DNA of 38,224 nt from Bacteriovoracaceae bacterium UBA7317 (lineage in GTDB: Bacteria > Bdellovibrionota > Bacteriovoracia > Bacteriovoracales > Bacteriovoracaceae), in NCBI GenBank assembly GCA_002474345.1, contig DKQD01000210.1, positions 1,552 to 39,775 of the forward strand, written 5' to 3'. The translations under genes and the position numbers were made by a program. Below the pieces are notes generated by a model. It did no database searches. It saw only the letters and a list, made by a program, of their open reading frames with translations, and was not told the origin of the DNA. Positions 16,458 to 24,968 of the stretch are shown in pieces (the first letter of the stretch is position 1; each line of letters starts with the position of its first letter).

Positions 16458-18563
16458 TTGAAATTAGATAACAGAGTGATTTGGATCTTCATCCTAAGTA
16501 GCCTCTTGTGGTCTTGTCAGCCTAACTATCAAACGAATCGCCTTGTCTCTCAAAGAAGTCCTTACTTACTTCAACATGGCCAAAATCCAATTTGGTGGCA
16601 ACCATGGAGTAAAGACTCCCTTGAGTATGCAAAAAAAAATAACAAGCTTATTTTTCTCTCAATAGGCTACTCTACTTGCCATTGGTGCCATGTAATGGAG
16701 AAAGAAAGCTTTGAAACGCTTGAGGTTGCAGATATTTTAAATAAATCTTTTGTTGCCGTTAAAGTAGATAGGGAAGAAAGGCCTGAAGTTGATAAAAGAT
16801 ACATGAATGCGCTTCACCTTCTTGGAAAAAGAGGGGGTTGGCCGTTAACTATGTTTTTGACACCCAACTTAGAGCCTATTTGGGGAGCGACTTATCTCCC
16901 AAAAGACCAGCTCGTTAAAATTCTTAAGGGTTTTCAAGATCGGTGGGCCAAAGGTGGGGATGAGTTCAAAAAAGCCGGAAAGGAAATTGGAACTTATTTA
17001 GACTCTTTAAGTAAAAAAGAGCTTGGAAGAATTCCAGTTGATGAAAAAATTCTTCAAAGGGCCTGTGTTGTTGCCGAAAAAACATTTGATAAATTATATG
17101 GTGGTTTTGGTCCGGCACCTAAATTTCCTTCACCGATGAGACTAAGGCTTCTCATGAGGCTTTATAAGAGGCTTTCCAACCCTAAAAAGAAAGAAAATTT
17201 AAAGGTTATGATCGAGAAAACTTTGTTGGGAATGTTCCGGGGCGGGATTTATGATCATATAGGGGGTGGTTTTGCGAGGTATTCAACCGATAAAAAATGG
17301 TTGATACCCCACTTTGAAAAGATGCTTTATGACAATGCCCTTCTTTCTCTCACTTATCTCGAAGCATTTCAACTTTTCAAAAAACCTGTTTATGCTGAAA
17401 TAGCAAGAGAGGTCCTGGAATATATTTCAAGGGATATGACTTCTAAAGAAGGACCTTTCTTTTCATCTGAGGATGCAGATTCAGAAGGAGAGGAGGGAAA
17501 GTTCTATGTTTGGAAAAAAAGCGAATTAGAAGAAATTCTCAACCCTGAAGAATTTAGATATTTTCAAAATTTCTTTATGACGACCACAAATGGTAATTTT
17601 GAAAATAAAACAAACCATCTTAACATGCTATTTTCAAATAAAACTTCTTTGGATCGTTTTGAACCAAAACTTAATTACATCAGAGGCAAAATCTTTAAAA
17701 AAAGAAATACAAGAGTTAAGCCTTTAAAGGACAAAAAGTTTCTAACGGCTTGGAATGGATTAATGATTGGTGCTTTAGCGAGAGGAGCAGAGATATTAGA
17801 AGAGCCAAAGTTTCTAGAAATATCCAAAAAAGCGGCTCTATTTATAAAGGAGCACCTTTATGATGAAGGAAAACTTTATAGGCGCTATACAAATGAAAAG
17901 AAGAAAAATTTTGGAATTTTAGACGATTATGCTTACCTAATTGATGGACTTCTTCACCTCTATGAAGTTGATCTAGATTCAAAAATTTTAAAGTGGGCCA
18001 TTGATTTGCAAATTGATCAGGACAAACTTTTGTGGTCCAAAAATCTTGGCGTTTATTATTTTTCTACTGTTAAAGAGGATTTTCCTTTTCAGGTTTTCGA
18101 ATTAGCAGATAATGCCAGGCCTAACTCAAATTCTGTCAGTGCTCTTAACCTTTTGAAAATTTATGGCTTTACTTATGATGAAGGTTTTTTAAAAAAGGCG
18201 AAAAGCATTTTAAAGGCGGTATCTAAAAGCGCATCGACCTATCCTTTAGGCTTCTCTCAAGGTTTACTGGCTTCAAATTATTTTTTAGATAAATCAAAGG
18301 AGATTGTCATTGTTGGAAAGAGGAACAATAGTCTAACAAAGCAGTTTCTTTCTTATTTTAAGGAAAACTTTTCACCAAATAATGTTCTTTATTTTAAAGA
18401 ATCAGATAAAGAAAAATCTAATCACTTTATCCCTGAACCTGTTGTTAATAAGAAAATGATAGATGGAAAAACAACAGTTTATGTTTGTCAGAACTCAGTA
18501 TGCAAATATCCTACATCAGATTTAAAGATTTTTCAGCAATTCATGAACAACGGAGTCCATTAG
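16458..18563 (+). CDS. DUF255 thioredoxin-domain protein, predicted lipoprotein
   Basis: It has 701 residues. The N-terminus is a lipoprotein signal (MKLDNRVIWIFILSSLLWSC) with Cys20 as the acylated residue. The Trp at the -2 position is unusual, and Gln at +2 favours the outer membrane. The thioredoxin-like domain follows, with SIGYSTCHWCHVM (Cys74, Cys77) and KVDREERPEV, then the large helical region with HFEKMLYDNALL, EDADSEGEEGKFYVW and LTAWNGLMIGALARG. It is a clear paralogue of the 8943-11045 protein but is exported. The start is TTG with AAGGA eight bases upstream, two bases after the receiver stop. The family function is unknown. Confidence 0.9.
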   Translation: MKLDNRVIWIFILSSLLWSCQPNYQTNRLVSQRSPYLLQHGQNPIWWQPWSKDSLEYAKKNNKLIFLSIGYSTCHWCHVMEKESFETLEVADILNKSFVAVKVDREERPEVDKRYMNALHLLGKRGGWPLTMFLTPNLEPIWGATYLPKDQLVKILKGFQDRWAKGGDEFKKAGKEIGTYLDSLSKKELGRIPVDEKILQRACVVAEKTFDKLYGGFGPAPKFPSPMRLRLLMRLYKRLSNPKKKENLKVMIEKTLLGMFRGGIYDHIGGGFARYSTDKKWLIPHFEKMLYDNALLSLTYLEAFQLFKKPVYAEIAREVLEYISRDMTSKEGPFFSSEDADSEGEEGKFYVWKKSELEEILNPEEFRYFQNFFMTTTNGNFENKTNHLNMLFSNKTSLDRFEPKLNYIRGKIFKKRNTRVKPLKDKKFLTAWNGLMIGALARGAEILEEPKFLEISKKAALFIKEHLYDEGKLYRRYTNEKKKNFGILDDYAYLIDGLLHLYEVDLDSKILKWAIDLQIDQDKLLWSKNLGVYYFSTVKEDFPFQVFELADNARPNSNSVSALNLLKIYGFTYDEGFLKKAKSILKAVSKSASTYPLGFSQGLLASNYFLDKSKEIVIVGKRNNSLTKQFLSYFKENFSPNNVLYFKESDKEKSNHFIPEPVVNKKMIDGKTTVYVCQNSVCKYPTSDLKIFQQFMNNGVH

Positions 18564-18692
18564 GTTTTTAAGGTCTACATTATATAGGAAGTCTGTCGGA
18601 TGGCCTTGGAAAGCTGTAGGAAGTGGGGTAGTAGTATTGACTAAGGTTCCCTAATAAATTTCATTATTTGTTTTCCAAATGAATTTATCAAG

Positions 18693-20114
18693 GTGAGCTT
18701 TATAAATGATAAAATTAAATTATCAAAATTTAAAAAAATAATCCTAGTTTTTATTGCCTTAGTTCCACTTTCAAACTCATGGGGTCTTTAAAAGGACCTT
18801 GCAAGTTTGTCATTTACTACGCACAACCTTTGGATTTTATTGGCTACGTGCCTGGTTTTCATAATGCACCTTGGGTTTGCTTGCCTTGAAACTGGTATGA
18901 CCCAGTCTAAAAATACTGTTAATATCCTTTTTAAAAATTCGGCCATCATGGCGATAGGCCTTTTAACTTACGCGTTTTGCGGTTTCAACCTAATGTACCC
19001 AGGAGCCGACTTTGCTGGAAGCTTTTTTGGATTCGGAGGTTTTGGAATAGGTCCTGGTTCAGGGGGCCTTACATCAAGCTACAATCCTTCTTATACCTAT
19101 TACACAGATTTTATATTCCAGGCGATGTTTGCTGCAACTGCTGCAACAATTGTGAGTGGAGCAGTCTGTGAGAGGATAAAATTATCTTCATTTTTAATTT
19201 TCTCAACCCTTTTTGTCGCCTTTGTTTACCCTGTAATTGGCATGTGGAAGTGGGGAGGGGGCTTTTAAGAGACTTTAAAAGTACCTTTTTATGACTTTGC
19301 TGGTTCGAGTATTGTTCATTCTGTAGGGGGATGGGCAGCTCTGGCAGGAGCGCTTTGCTTAGGTCCACGCCTAGGGAGGTATGAAGGAGGTAAAAGCTTT
19401 GTACCCCATAATTATCCTTTGGCAACGGTAGGAGTTTTTCTTCTATGGTTTGGATGGTTTGGGTTTAATGGAGGTTCCGTACTTTCTGCATCGCCTGATA
19501 AGCTTTCTCTTGTTTTTATGACAACAGCTATTGCTGGAGCATCGGGACTTTTAGCTTCTATGATTGTTTCATGGAGTATTTCAAAGAAGCCTGATTTGGG
19601 GATGACGCTTAATGGTGCTTTGGCTGGTCTTGTTGGAATTACGGCAGGTGCTGATCAAATGAACTTTGTTGAGGCGCTCATTATTGGTTTCATAGCAGGT
19701 GTCTTTGTAGTTTTTTCTATAAAGCTTTTCAATAAATTAAGGATAAATGATCCAGTTGGGGCGATTTCTGTGCATTTGGTATGTGGTATTTGGGGAACTC
19801 TAGCTGTGGGCCTTTTTGGAACTTTAGCCTCTTCTGGGCAGCTCTTATCGCAAGTAAAAGGAATATTTGTTATTGCTTTAGTAACTTTTGGGGTTTCATG
19901 GGCCCTTTTTAAGCTGATTGACCTTTTTGTTGGACTCAGAGTCTCAAAAAAGGAAGAGGAGCATGGTTTAGATTTGGGAGAGCATTACGAAAGCGCCTAT
20001 TGTTTTGCACCCGAATCGATTGCAGCTCCCCTGGATGTCCGTGTAAGTGAGAATTCTTCTTCTGATAAGGGTAATTCGCGTTTTAAACATGGTTCAAAAA
20101 AAGGGTTTGAATGA
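18693..20114 (+). pseudogene. amt: Ammonium transporter (Amt) gene interrupted by two in-frame TAA codons
   Basis: One reading frame runs from GTG at 18693 to TGA at 20114 (473 codons) and encodes a complete Amt-family channel apart from TAA at 18789 and at 19266. The first lies just after a signal-peptide-like stretch (KKIILVFIALVPLSNSWG); the second follows WKWGGGF. Key residues survive: FFxxMFA-type gate (IFQAMFAAT), Asp and first His in DFAGSSIVHSVGG, second Phe gate in WFGWFGFNGGS, and second His in VGAISVHLVCGIWG. Changing each TAA to TTA (Leu) restores the protein. A shorter start, TTG at 18807 with AAGGA, would give a 153-residue fragment ending at 19268. A better ribosome site (AAGGTGAG, 18690-18697) precedes ATG 18706 in another frame, hinting at a third lesion in an A7 run. 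Sequence error or readthrough remain possible. Confidence 0.8.
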
Positions 20115-20246
20115 CGTAAATGTAGGAAGGGATCTACAAGATGAAGATAGACCTACTAGTCATTAGTTTTTTTTGCTATAAGAACTTGTGCCAAAACTAT
20201 TAAGTTATTTATAAATTAAATATTGTTTATTTTTTTAGAAAATGTA

Positions 20247-20275
20247 TTGATAAAAGGTATCGTAAAAGTTATGTT
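20247..20275 (+). promoter_or_regulatory. Putative promoter of the NarL-type regulator gene
   Basis: TTGATA (20247-20252), a 17-base spacer and TATGTT (20270-20275) lie about 50 bases before the regulator's ATG at 20328. It is consistent with independent transcription from the Amt gene upstream. Confidence 0.5.
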
Positions 20276-20327
20276 CCACGACTTCTAAAATTAAGATTAC
20301 TCAGTGATTATGAATATTTAGGTAAGC

Positions 20328-21044
20328 ATGACCTTTGTTAAAAAAAAGAAGATTTTAATAGCAGATGATCATCAGATTGTCAGAAAGGGGATCATTGAAA
20401 TGATCCATGATTCCCCGATTGATGCTGACTTGATTGAGTGTTCCAACGGTGTTGAGACTTTTGATCACCTAGAGAGAGCAAATTTCGATATGCTTCTGTT
20501 GGATATATCTCTTCCTGGGGAAAGCGGTTTAGAGATTTTTAAAAGGGTAAGACTTCTTTATCCCGAGATGCCTGTTATTTTTATTACAATGTTTTCAAAT
20601 TCAGATTATGTGAAGATGGCCGTTCGTTTGGGAGCATCGGGTTATATAGTCAAAGATAGCTCAATTGATCAAATGGCTTTTGCTCTTCAGGAAGTTTTTG
20701 CAGGCAGACGGTATTTTGGAGGTGATCTTCTTCTACAATTTTTTAATAGTGAGCACGATGAGTCTTCTATAGAAAAGAATGGCCTTGAAGGCTTTCATGC
20801 CATTGAAGACAAACTTGGCAAAAAGGATGATTGTAATAAGTTGGCGATCCTTTCAAAGAGAGAAAGACAGGTCTTTATGGGACTTGCCCAGGGCCGCTTA
20901 ACTAAAGAGATCGCTTATGACCTAGAACTAAGTTCAAAGACAATTTCCACTTATAGAAACAGGATTTTAGAAAAACTCAATCTTAAAAATAATGCTGATA
21001 TAGTTTCTTTTGCAATAAAAGAAAACATTTTAAAAAATTCATAA
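20328..21044 (+). CDS. NarL/FixJ-family response regulator
   Basis: This 238-residue protein has an N-terminal receiver (acidic pair in IADDHQIVRKG, phospho-accepting Asp59 in LLLDISLPGESG, Lys in YIVKDSS). A linker of about 40 residues follows, then a LuxR-type helix-turn-helix at about 170-235 (LSKRERQVFMGLAQGRLTKE and SSKTISTYRNRILEKL). It is a DNA-binding transcription regulator activated by phosphorylation. No kinase is adjacent. It lies between the Amt gene and glutamine synthetase, so control of nitrogen genes is plausible but is inference only. An imperfect terminator follows. Confidence 0.93.
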   Translation: MTFVKKKKILIADDHQIVRKGIIEMIHDSPIDADLIECSNGVETFDHLERANFDMLLLDISLPGESGLEIFKRVRLLYPEMPVIFITMFSNSDYVKMAVRLGASGYIVKDSSIDQMAFALQEVFAGRRYFGGDLLLQFFNSEHDESSIEKNGLEGFHAIEDKLGKKDDCNKLAILSKRERQVFMGLAQGRLTKEIAYDLELSSKTISTYRNRILEKLNLKNNADIVSFAIKENILKNS

Positions 21045-21071
21045 AAAGGGATAACCTCGATCCTCTTTTTA
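21042..21071 (+). terminator. Probable terminator after the NarL-type regulator
   Basis: The stem AAAAAG.GGAT pairs with ATCC.CTTTTT around a short AACCTCG loop, with one bulged T, directly after the stop codon. The T-rich right arm serves as the U tract. Confidence 0.5.
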
Positions 21072-21367
21072 AAATAAACTTTTTATAAAAAATCTTTCCT
21101 TGACACTTCCAACAGAAAAAGGGTTTACCTATTTTTAAAAGTTCTGTTTTTTATTTTTTTTTTCTTAGTATTGATATATCGTGTGTAGGTGGTGACTTAC
21201 AATATGAAAAAAGAAAAGTACGAACTCCTACTTAAGCTCTACTTGCGCTGTCGGCTAGATCCCAAATATTATTGTCTTTTTATTTGTGTTAGAAACATTG
21301 CTTTTAATTTTCAGTATAAATTTTTGCCCGTTATTTTATTTAGTTTAGGCAAGAAAGGAGTTTTAAA
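21072..21367. other. Leader region upstream of glutamine synthetase
   Basis: About 300 bases lie between the regulator's terminator and the glutamine synthetase ATG. A TTGACA (21100-21105) lacks a matching -10 at 16-18 bases. A TATATC at 21175-21180 is another -10 candidate. A 55-codon frame from ATG 21204 (preceded by AGGTGG) ends at 21371 in a four-base ATGA overlap with the synthetase start. Its product is basic and hydrophobic with no family resemblance, so I do not call it a gene. No sigma-54 site is evident. Confidence 0.4.
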
Positions 21368-22414
21368 ATGAAAAGAGCATTTGTAGAATACATTTGGTTA
21401 GATGGTGCCGAGCCAACTCAAGCACTTCGTTCAAAGTCTAGGTTAGTCACATTTGAAAGTGAGCCAGCTGTTTCTGATCTTCCAGATTGGGGGTTTGATG
21501 GTTCCTCTACGAATCAGGCCGATGGAAATGATTCAGATTGTGAATTGAAGCCTGTCAGAGTTGCTAAGGATCCTCTAAGAGGCGAAGGTTACTATTTAGC
21601 CCTTTGTGAAGTTTACAATGCTGATGGTTCAGTTCATGCAACGAATAAAAGAGCTTCACTTGTTGAAGTTATGGAAAAAGGTGGAAATGAGCAAGATGCT
21701 TACGTGGGCTTTGAGCAAGAATACACACTTTTCAATAAATCAGGGCGTCCATTGGGGTGGCCTGAAGGTGGTTATCCTGCTCCACAAGGACCATTTTACT
21801 GTGGTGTAGGGGCTTCGAATATTTTTGGTAGAGAGATATGTGATGAACACGCTAAAGCTTGCGAAGAGGCAGGTCTAAATATTTACGGTACAAATGCTGA
21901 AGTTATGCCAGGTCAGTGGGAGTTCCAAATCGGTTATAGAGCTTTTGATGGCGAAGCTGCTGATCCTCTTACAATGAGTGACCATGTTTGGTTAGCCCGT
22001 TTTCTACTTCAAAGAATTTCTGAAAAATATGATGTGACAGTTTCTTTCGAAAACAAGCCCATCAAGGGAGACTGGAATGGTGCAGGAATGCATACAAATT
22101 TCTCTACAAGAGATATGAGAGACAAGTCCAAAGGAATGGGAGCGATTGAGTCTGCTGTTAACAACCTAGCAGAAAAGCATCAACTTCACATTGAAAACTA
22201 CGGTTCAGGTCTTGCTGATAGGCTAACAGGTCTTCACGAAACTTGTAGTATCAATGAATTCCGTTCAGGTAATTCAGATAGAGGAGCTTCGATAAGAATT
22301 CCTATGGCCACAACAAGAAAGGGTTATGGATATATTGAAGATAGGAGACCAGGAGCTAACTCTGATCCTTATATTGTTTCTGAACTTCTTATGAAAACAA
22401 TCTGTAATCTTTAA
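21368..22414 (+). CDS. glnII: Glutamine synthetase, type II (eukaryotic-like)
   Basis: It makes glutamine from glutamate, ammonia and ATP. At 348 residues it is far shorter than type I GlnA (about 470). It carries the type II pattern: PDWGFDGSSTNQ (39-50), YVGFEQEYTLF, GPFYCGVGA, GTNAEVMPGQWEFQIG, KGDWNGAGMHTNFST, HETCSINEFRSGNSDRGASI and the C-terminal EDRRPGANSDPY. Type II enzymes are not controlled by adenylylation at the Tyr used in type I enzymes. The ATG has AAGGAG seven bases upstream. A strong terminator ends the unit. The neighbourhood (Amt gene before, glutaminase after) is a nitrogen-assimilation cluster. Confidence 0.96.
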   Translation: MKRAFVEYIWLDGAEPTQALRSKSRLVTFESEPAVSDLPDWGFDGSSTNQADGNDSDCELKPVRVAKDPLRGEGYYLALCEVYNADGSVHATNKRASLVEVMEKGGNEQDAYVGFEQEYTLFNKSGRPLGWPEGGYPAPQGPFYCGVGASNIFGREICDEHAKACEEAGLNIYGTNAEVMPGQWEFQIGYRAFDGEAADPLTMSDHVWLARFLLQRISEKYDVTVSFENKPIKGDWNGAGMHTNFSTRDMRDKSKGMGAIESAVNNLAEKHQLHIENYGSGLADRLTGLHETCSINEFRSGNSDRGASIRIPMATTRKGYGYIEDRRPGANSDPYIVSELLMKTICNL

Positions 22415-22440
22415 TACTTAAAGAAAGATTCAAATACATT

Positions 22441-22470
22441 AGGGGGGAGCCGTCTTGCTCCCCCCTTTTA
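22441..22470 (+). terminator. Rho-independent terminator after glutamine synthetase
   Basis: A perfect nine-base stem, GGGGGGAGC (22442-22450) and GCTCCCCCC (22457-22465), has a six-base loop and is followed by TTTTA. It makes the synthetase gene transcriptionally separate from the glutaminase gene. Confidence 0.92.
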
Positions 22471-22566
22471 GTATCTAAGTGCATGAGGTTTGAGTAATTA
22501 AAGAGCGCAAAATGTTTTTGAGTCATTAAATTTCAGAATAAGAAAATATAAAACTAAGGGGAAGTT

Positions 22567-24132
22567 ATGTTGGAAGATCAGAATGCTGAACAGGCGAGCC
22601 TGGGTCAGTCTTTTAGGTCTCTTGATAAAGAAAGAAAAGGACGCGTCAATCTTCGTGAGATTTTAGAAGTTCTAAAAAAAAGCGGGCTTTCTAAAAAAGA
22701 CCCGCGCCTGAAGAGTTTTTACGAAAAAGTTGGTCAGTTGAACGGAGTTAATGAACTTACTTTTAAAGAATTTGATAAGTTGATCCAGGATCAATCTTTG
22801 CTTTTTGACAAAGTTTTTCAAAACCAACTTATTATTCCAGAGTTTAATCGTTTTTCTGAAGAGATAAAAAAAATATATAATGAAGTTAAGAAAAATAATG
22901 GTGGTAAGGTTGCGGACTATATTCCACAGCTTAAAAGAGTGGCCCCAGAAAACTTTGGCGTGTCTATTTGTACGATTGATGGTCAGATCTTCTCAACTGG
23001 TGAGTGCGATCAGTATTTTAGTATTCAATCAACTTCGAAAACGTTGAACTATTGTTTGGCCCTTGAGGAGTTTGGCCAAGATAAAGTCCATACTCATGTT
23101 GGTCGCGAACCTAGTGGACATGGGTTTAATGAAATTACTCTAGATCCAAAAAAAAGGCCTCATAATCCGTTTATCAATGCTGGTGCTATTATGACGAGTT
23201 CTATGGTCAAACCAACTCTAGAGCCAGCTGAGAGGTTTGATTATGTTTTAGATATGTGGAAAAGGGCTGCTGGTGGAAGTCAACCTACCTTTAATAATGC
23301 AGTTTATTTATCTGAAAGAGCGACGGCCGATAGAAACTTTGCTCTAGGTTATTTTATGAGGGAAAATAACTCTTTTCCAGAGCAAACGAAGCTTATAGAG
23401 ACACTAGAGTTTTATTTTCAATGCTGTTCAATTGAGTTAACAGCTGAATCAATGGCGACTGTATCTGCAACTCTTGCTAATAGCGGTATCTGCCCCCTTA
23501 CCCAAGATAAGCTATTTACGCCTGACACAGTCAAAAACTGCCTTTCGCTTATGTCTTCATGTGGCATGTATGACTTTTCTGGAGAGTTTGCCTTTACTAT
23601 CGGGCTGCCTGCAAAAAGTGGTGTTGGAGGTGGTCTACTTATTGTTATTCCAAACCTGATGGGAATTTGTGTTTGGTCTCCTCCTCTTGATGCGATGGGC
23701 AACTCTGTTCGAGGTATTGATTTTTGTGAAAGACTTGTAGAGAATTTCAACTTTCACAATTTCGATAGCCTTATTGCCGGGCATTCAAAGAAAATGGACC
23801 CGAGAGTTAATCAAAATCTGGCAAACAGTGACGATATCCAGTCAATTTTATGGGCGGCTTCAAAGGGCTCTTTAAGGGAAGTTCAGGCTTTTCTTGCAAG
23901 AGGGTTTGATATAAATCAAGCAGATTATGATGGGAGAACTGCGCTTCACTTGGCTTCTTCTGAAGGCAAAAAAGAAATGGTTGAATACCTACTGGGGCAC
24001 TCAGCGGACCCTACTGCAAAAGACCGGTGGGGTGGAACTCCACTTTCTGATGCTGAAAGGGAAGGGCATAAAGAAGTTGAAAACTTGTTAAAGAAGTATA
24101 AGGGATCAAAGAAACCTGTTTCAAAAAGGTAA
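22567..24132 (+). CDS. glsA: Glutaminase, animal-type architecture with C-terminal ankyrin repeats
   Basis: It hydrolyses glutamine to glutamate and ammonia. The 521 residues have three parts: an N-terminal EF-hand-like helical domain (about 10-85), the serine-dependent beta-lactamase-like glutaminase core (about 90-410), and ankyrin repeats (about 425-515; YDGRTALHLASSEGKKEMVE, DRWGGTPLSDAEREGHKEVE). The catalytic Ser-x-x-Lys is Ser155/Lys158 in FSIQSTSKTL. NPFINAGAIMTSS and SCGMYDFSGEFAF are other core motifs. This layout matches animal GLS/GLS2 rather than the short bacterial GlsA of about 310 residues. A good GGGGAAG precedes the ATG, and terminators bound the gene on both sides. It opposes the adjacent glutamine synthetase. 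Confidence 0.94.
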   Translation: MLEDQNAEQASLGQSFRSLDKERKGRVNLREILEVLKKSGLSKKDPRLKSFYEKVGQLNGVNELTFKEFDKLIQDQSLLFDKVFQNQLIIPEFNRFSEEIKKIYNEVKKNNGGKVADYIPQLKRVAPENFGVSICTIDGQIFSTGECDQYFSIQSTSKTLNYCLALEEFGQDKVHTHVGREPSGHGFNEITLDPKKRPHNPFINAGAIMTSSMVKPTLEPAERFDYVLDMWKRAAGGSQPTFNNAVYLSERATADRNFALGYFMRENNSFPEQTKLIETLEFYFQCCSIELTAESMATVSATLANSGICPLTQDKLFTPDTVKNCLSLMSSCGMYDFSGEFAFTIGLPAKSGVGGGLLIVIPNLMGICVWSPPLDAMGNSVRGIDFCERLVENFNFHNFDSLIAGHSKKMDPRVNQNLANSDDIQSILWAASKGSLREVQAFLARGFDINQADYDGRTALHLASSEGKKEMVEYLLGHSADPTAKDRWGGTPLSDAEREGHKEVENLLKKYKGSKKPVSKR

Positions 24133-24149
24133 GTAACGAATTAAATTGG

Positions 24150-24174
24150 AAAAAGGGCCTTGTAGGCCCTTTTT
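24150..24174 (+). terminator. Rho-independent terminator after glutaminase
   Basis: A perfect ten-base stem, AAAAAGGGCC and GGCCCTTTTT, has a five-base loop (TTGTA) and a T-rich tail about 18 bases after the glutaminase stop. Confidence 0.92.
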
Positions 24175-24270
24175 CTTGGAATAATTTTCCGTCATTCCAT
24201 AATTAGTTCTCTTCCGAGTTATGATAGACCTAAAGAAGACTTAATGTCTGGTAAGAAGGTAGAGGATTTT

Positions 24271-24648
24271 ATGGCCAATATTTTAGTTGTTGACGACTCG
24301 GAATCAGTAAGAACAACTCTCAGAAACATCTTAACCGCTGCTGACCATAGTATAGTTGAAGCTGTTGATGGCTACGATGCTTTGGAAAAGCTTAAGGAAA
24401 AGGATACGTTTGACCTTATATTACTCGATGTGAATATGCCGGAAATGAACGGGATGGAGTTTATAAAAGTTCAAGCTGAGGATGAAAAATACAAGCAAAT
24501 ACCTACAGTTATGTGTACTACTGAAAGCCATCCTAAGCTTATTTTAGAGGCCAAAAAAGTAGGAGTTGTCATGGCTTGGCTCCTTAAGCCCTTCAAAGAA
24601 GATAAGCTGAAAGAAACAATTAGAAGGATTGTAGAGAAAAGATCGTAA
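24271..24648 (+). CDS. CheY-like single-domain response regulator
   Basis: This is a 125-residue receiver. The acidic pocket is VVDDSES (8-9), the phospho-accepting Asp53 is in LILLDVNMPEMNGMEF, Thr83/Thr84 lies in VMCTTES, and Lys106 is in WLLKPFKE. There is no output domain, as in chemotaxis CheY. I chose ATG 24271, which has AGAGGA five bases upstream and puts the first strand at residue 3. An in-frame ATG at 24244 would add nine residues. No chemotaxis or kinase gene is adjacent, so its partner is unknown. Confidence 0.9.
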   Translation: MANILVVDDSESVRTTLRNILTAADHSIVEAVDGYDALEKLKEKDTFDLILLDVNMPEMNGMEFIKVQAEDEKYKQIPTVMCTTESHPKLILEAKKVGVVMAWLLKPFKEDKLKETIRRIVEKRS

Positions 24649-24723
24649 ATTAGGTCAGAGTAGGCTTTAATCTTTTAAAAAATAAATTTCTAAGAAAAAC
24701 TAATAGGGGTGCTTTTATTAGTA

Positions 24724-24960
24724 TTATATAATATCTAGTTTTTTTAGCATCAGGAAGCGGTTCTTTCCAATAACTTCTCTTTCTTTAAGCTGTTTTTTTG
24801 AATTTGCAAACTGTTCTTCATTTCTCTTTGCTTTTTCGTTAAAGTCGTATGACTGAACCTCAATAGTTTGAGGCGTGCATTTCTTGACCATGGCTTTTTT
24901 GATTTTTTCTGGAGCCCTGGGATGGTCAAGAGGCATGAGGGGTTTTATGTTGAGTGCCAT
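24724..24960 (-). CDS. Small basic protein of unknown function
   Basis: The frame has 78 codons. The product is rich in Lys, Glu and Gln, is probably helical in its second half (KRNEEQFANSKKQLKEREV), and has no signal or membrane segment. I do not recognise a family. It is supported by a near-consensus promoter whose -10 ends eight bases before the ATG, so the mRNA would be leaderless, and by lying in an otherwise empty gap between plus-strand genes. A function cannot be given. Confidence 0.55.
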   Translation of the reverse strand: MALNIKPLMPLDHPRAPEKIKKAMVKKCTPQTIEVQSYDFNEKAKRNEEQFANSKKQLKEREVIGKNRFLMLKKLDII

Positions 24961-24968
24961 AGTCAGTT

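Noticed and set aside
18564..18692. Possible sigma-54 site (TGGCCTTGGAAAGC, near 18601) before the Amt gene
   Set aside because: The spacing between GG and GC is nine rather than ten and the flanking bases do not match the consensus.
18807..19268. A separate 153-residue membrane protein
   Set aside because: It is the N-terminal third of the Amt channel; the same frame continues after the TAA with the rest of the channel.
21072..21367. Possible sigma-54 promoter or glutamine riboswitch before glutamine synthetase
   Set aside because: I found no GG-N10-GC element of the right form and no recognisable riboswitch core; only weak sigma-70-like boxes are visible.
23418..23750. A 110-codon minus-strand frame in the glutaminase gene
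   Set aside because: It is opposite a conserved catalytic domain; no promoter or ribosome site supports it.
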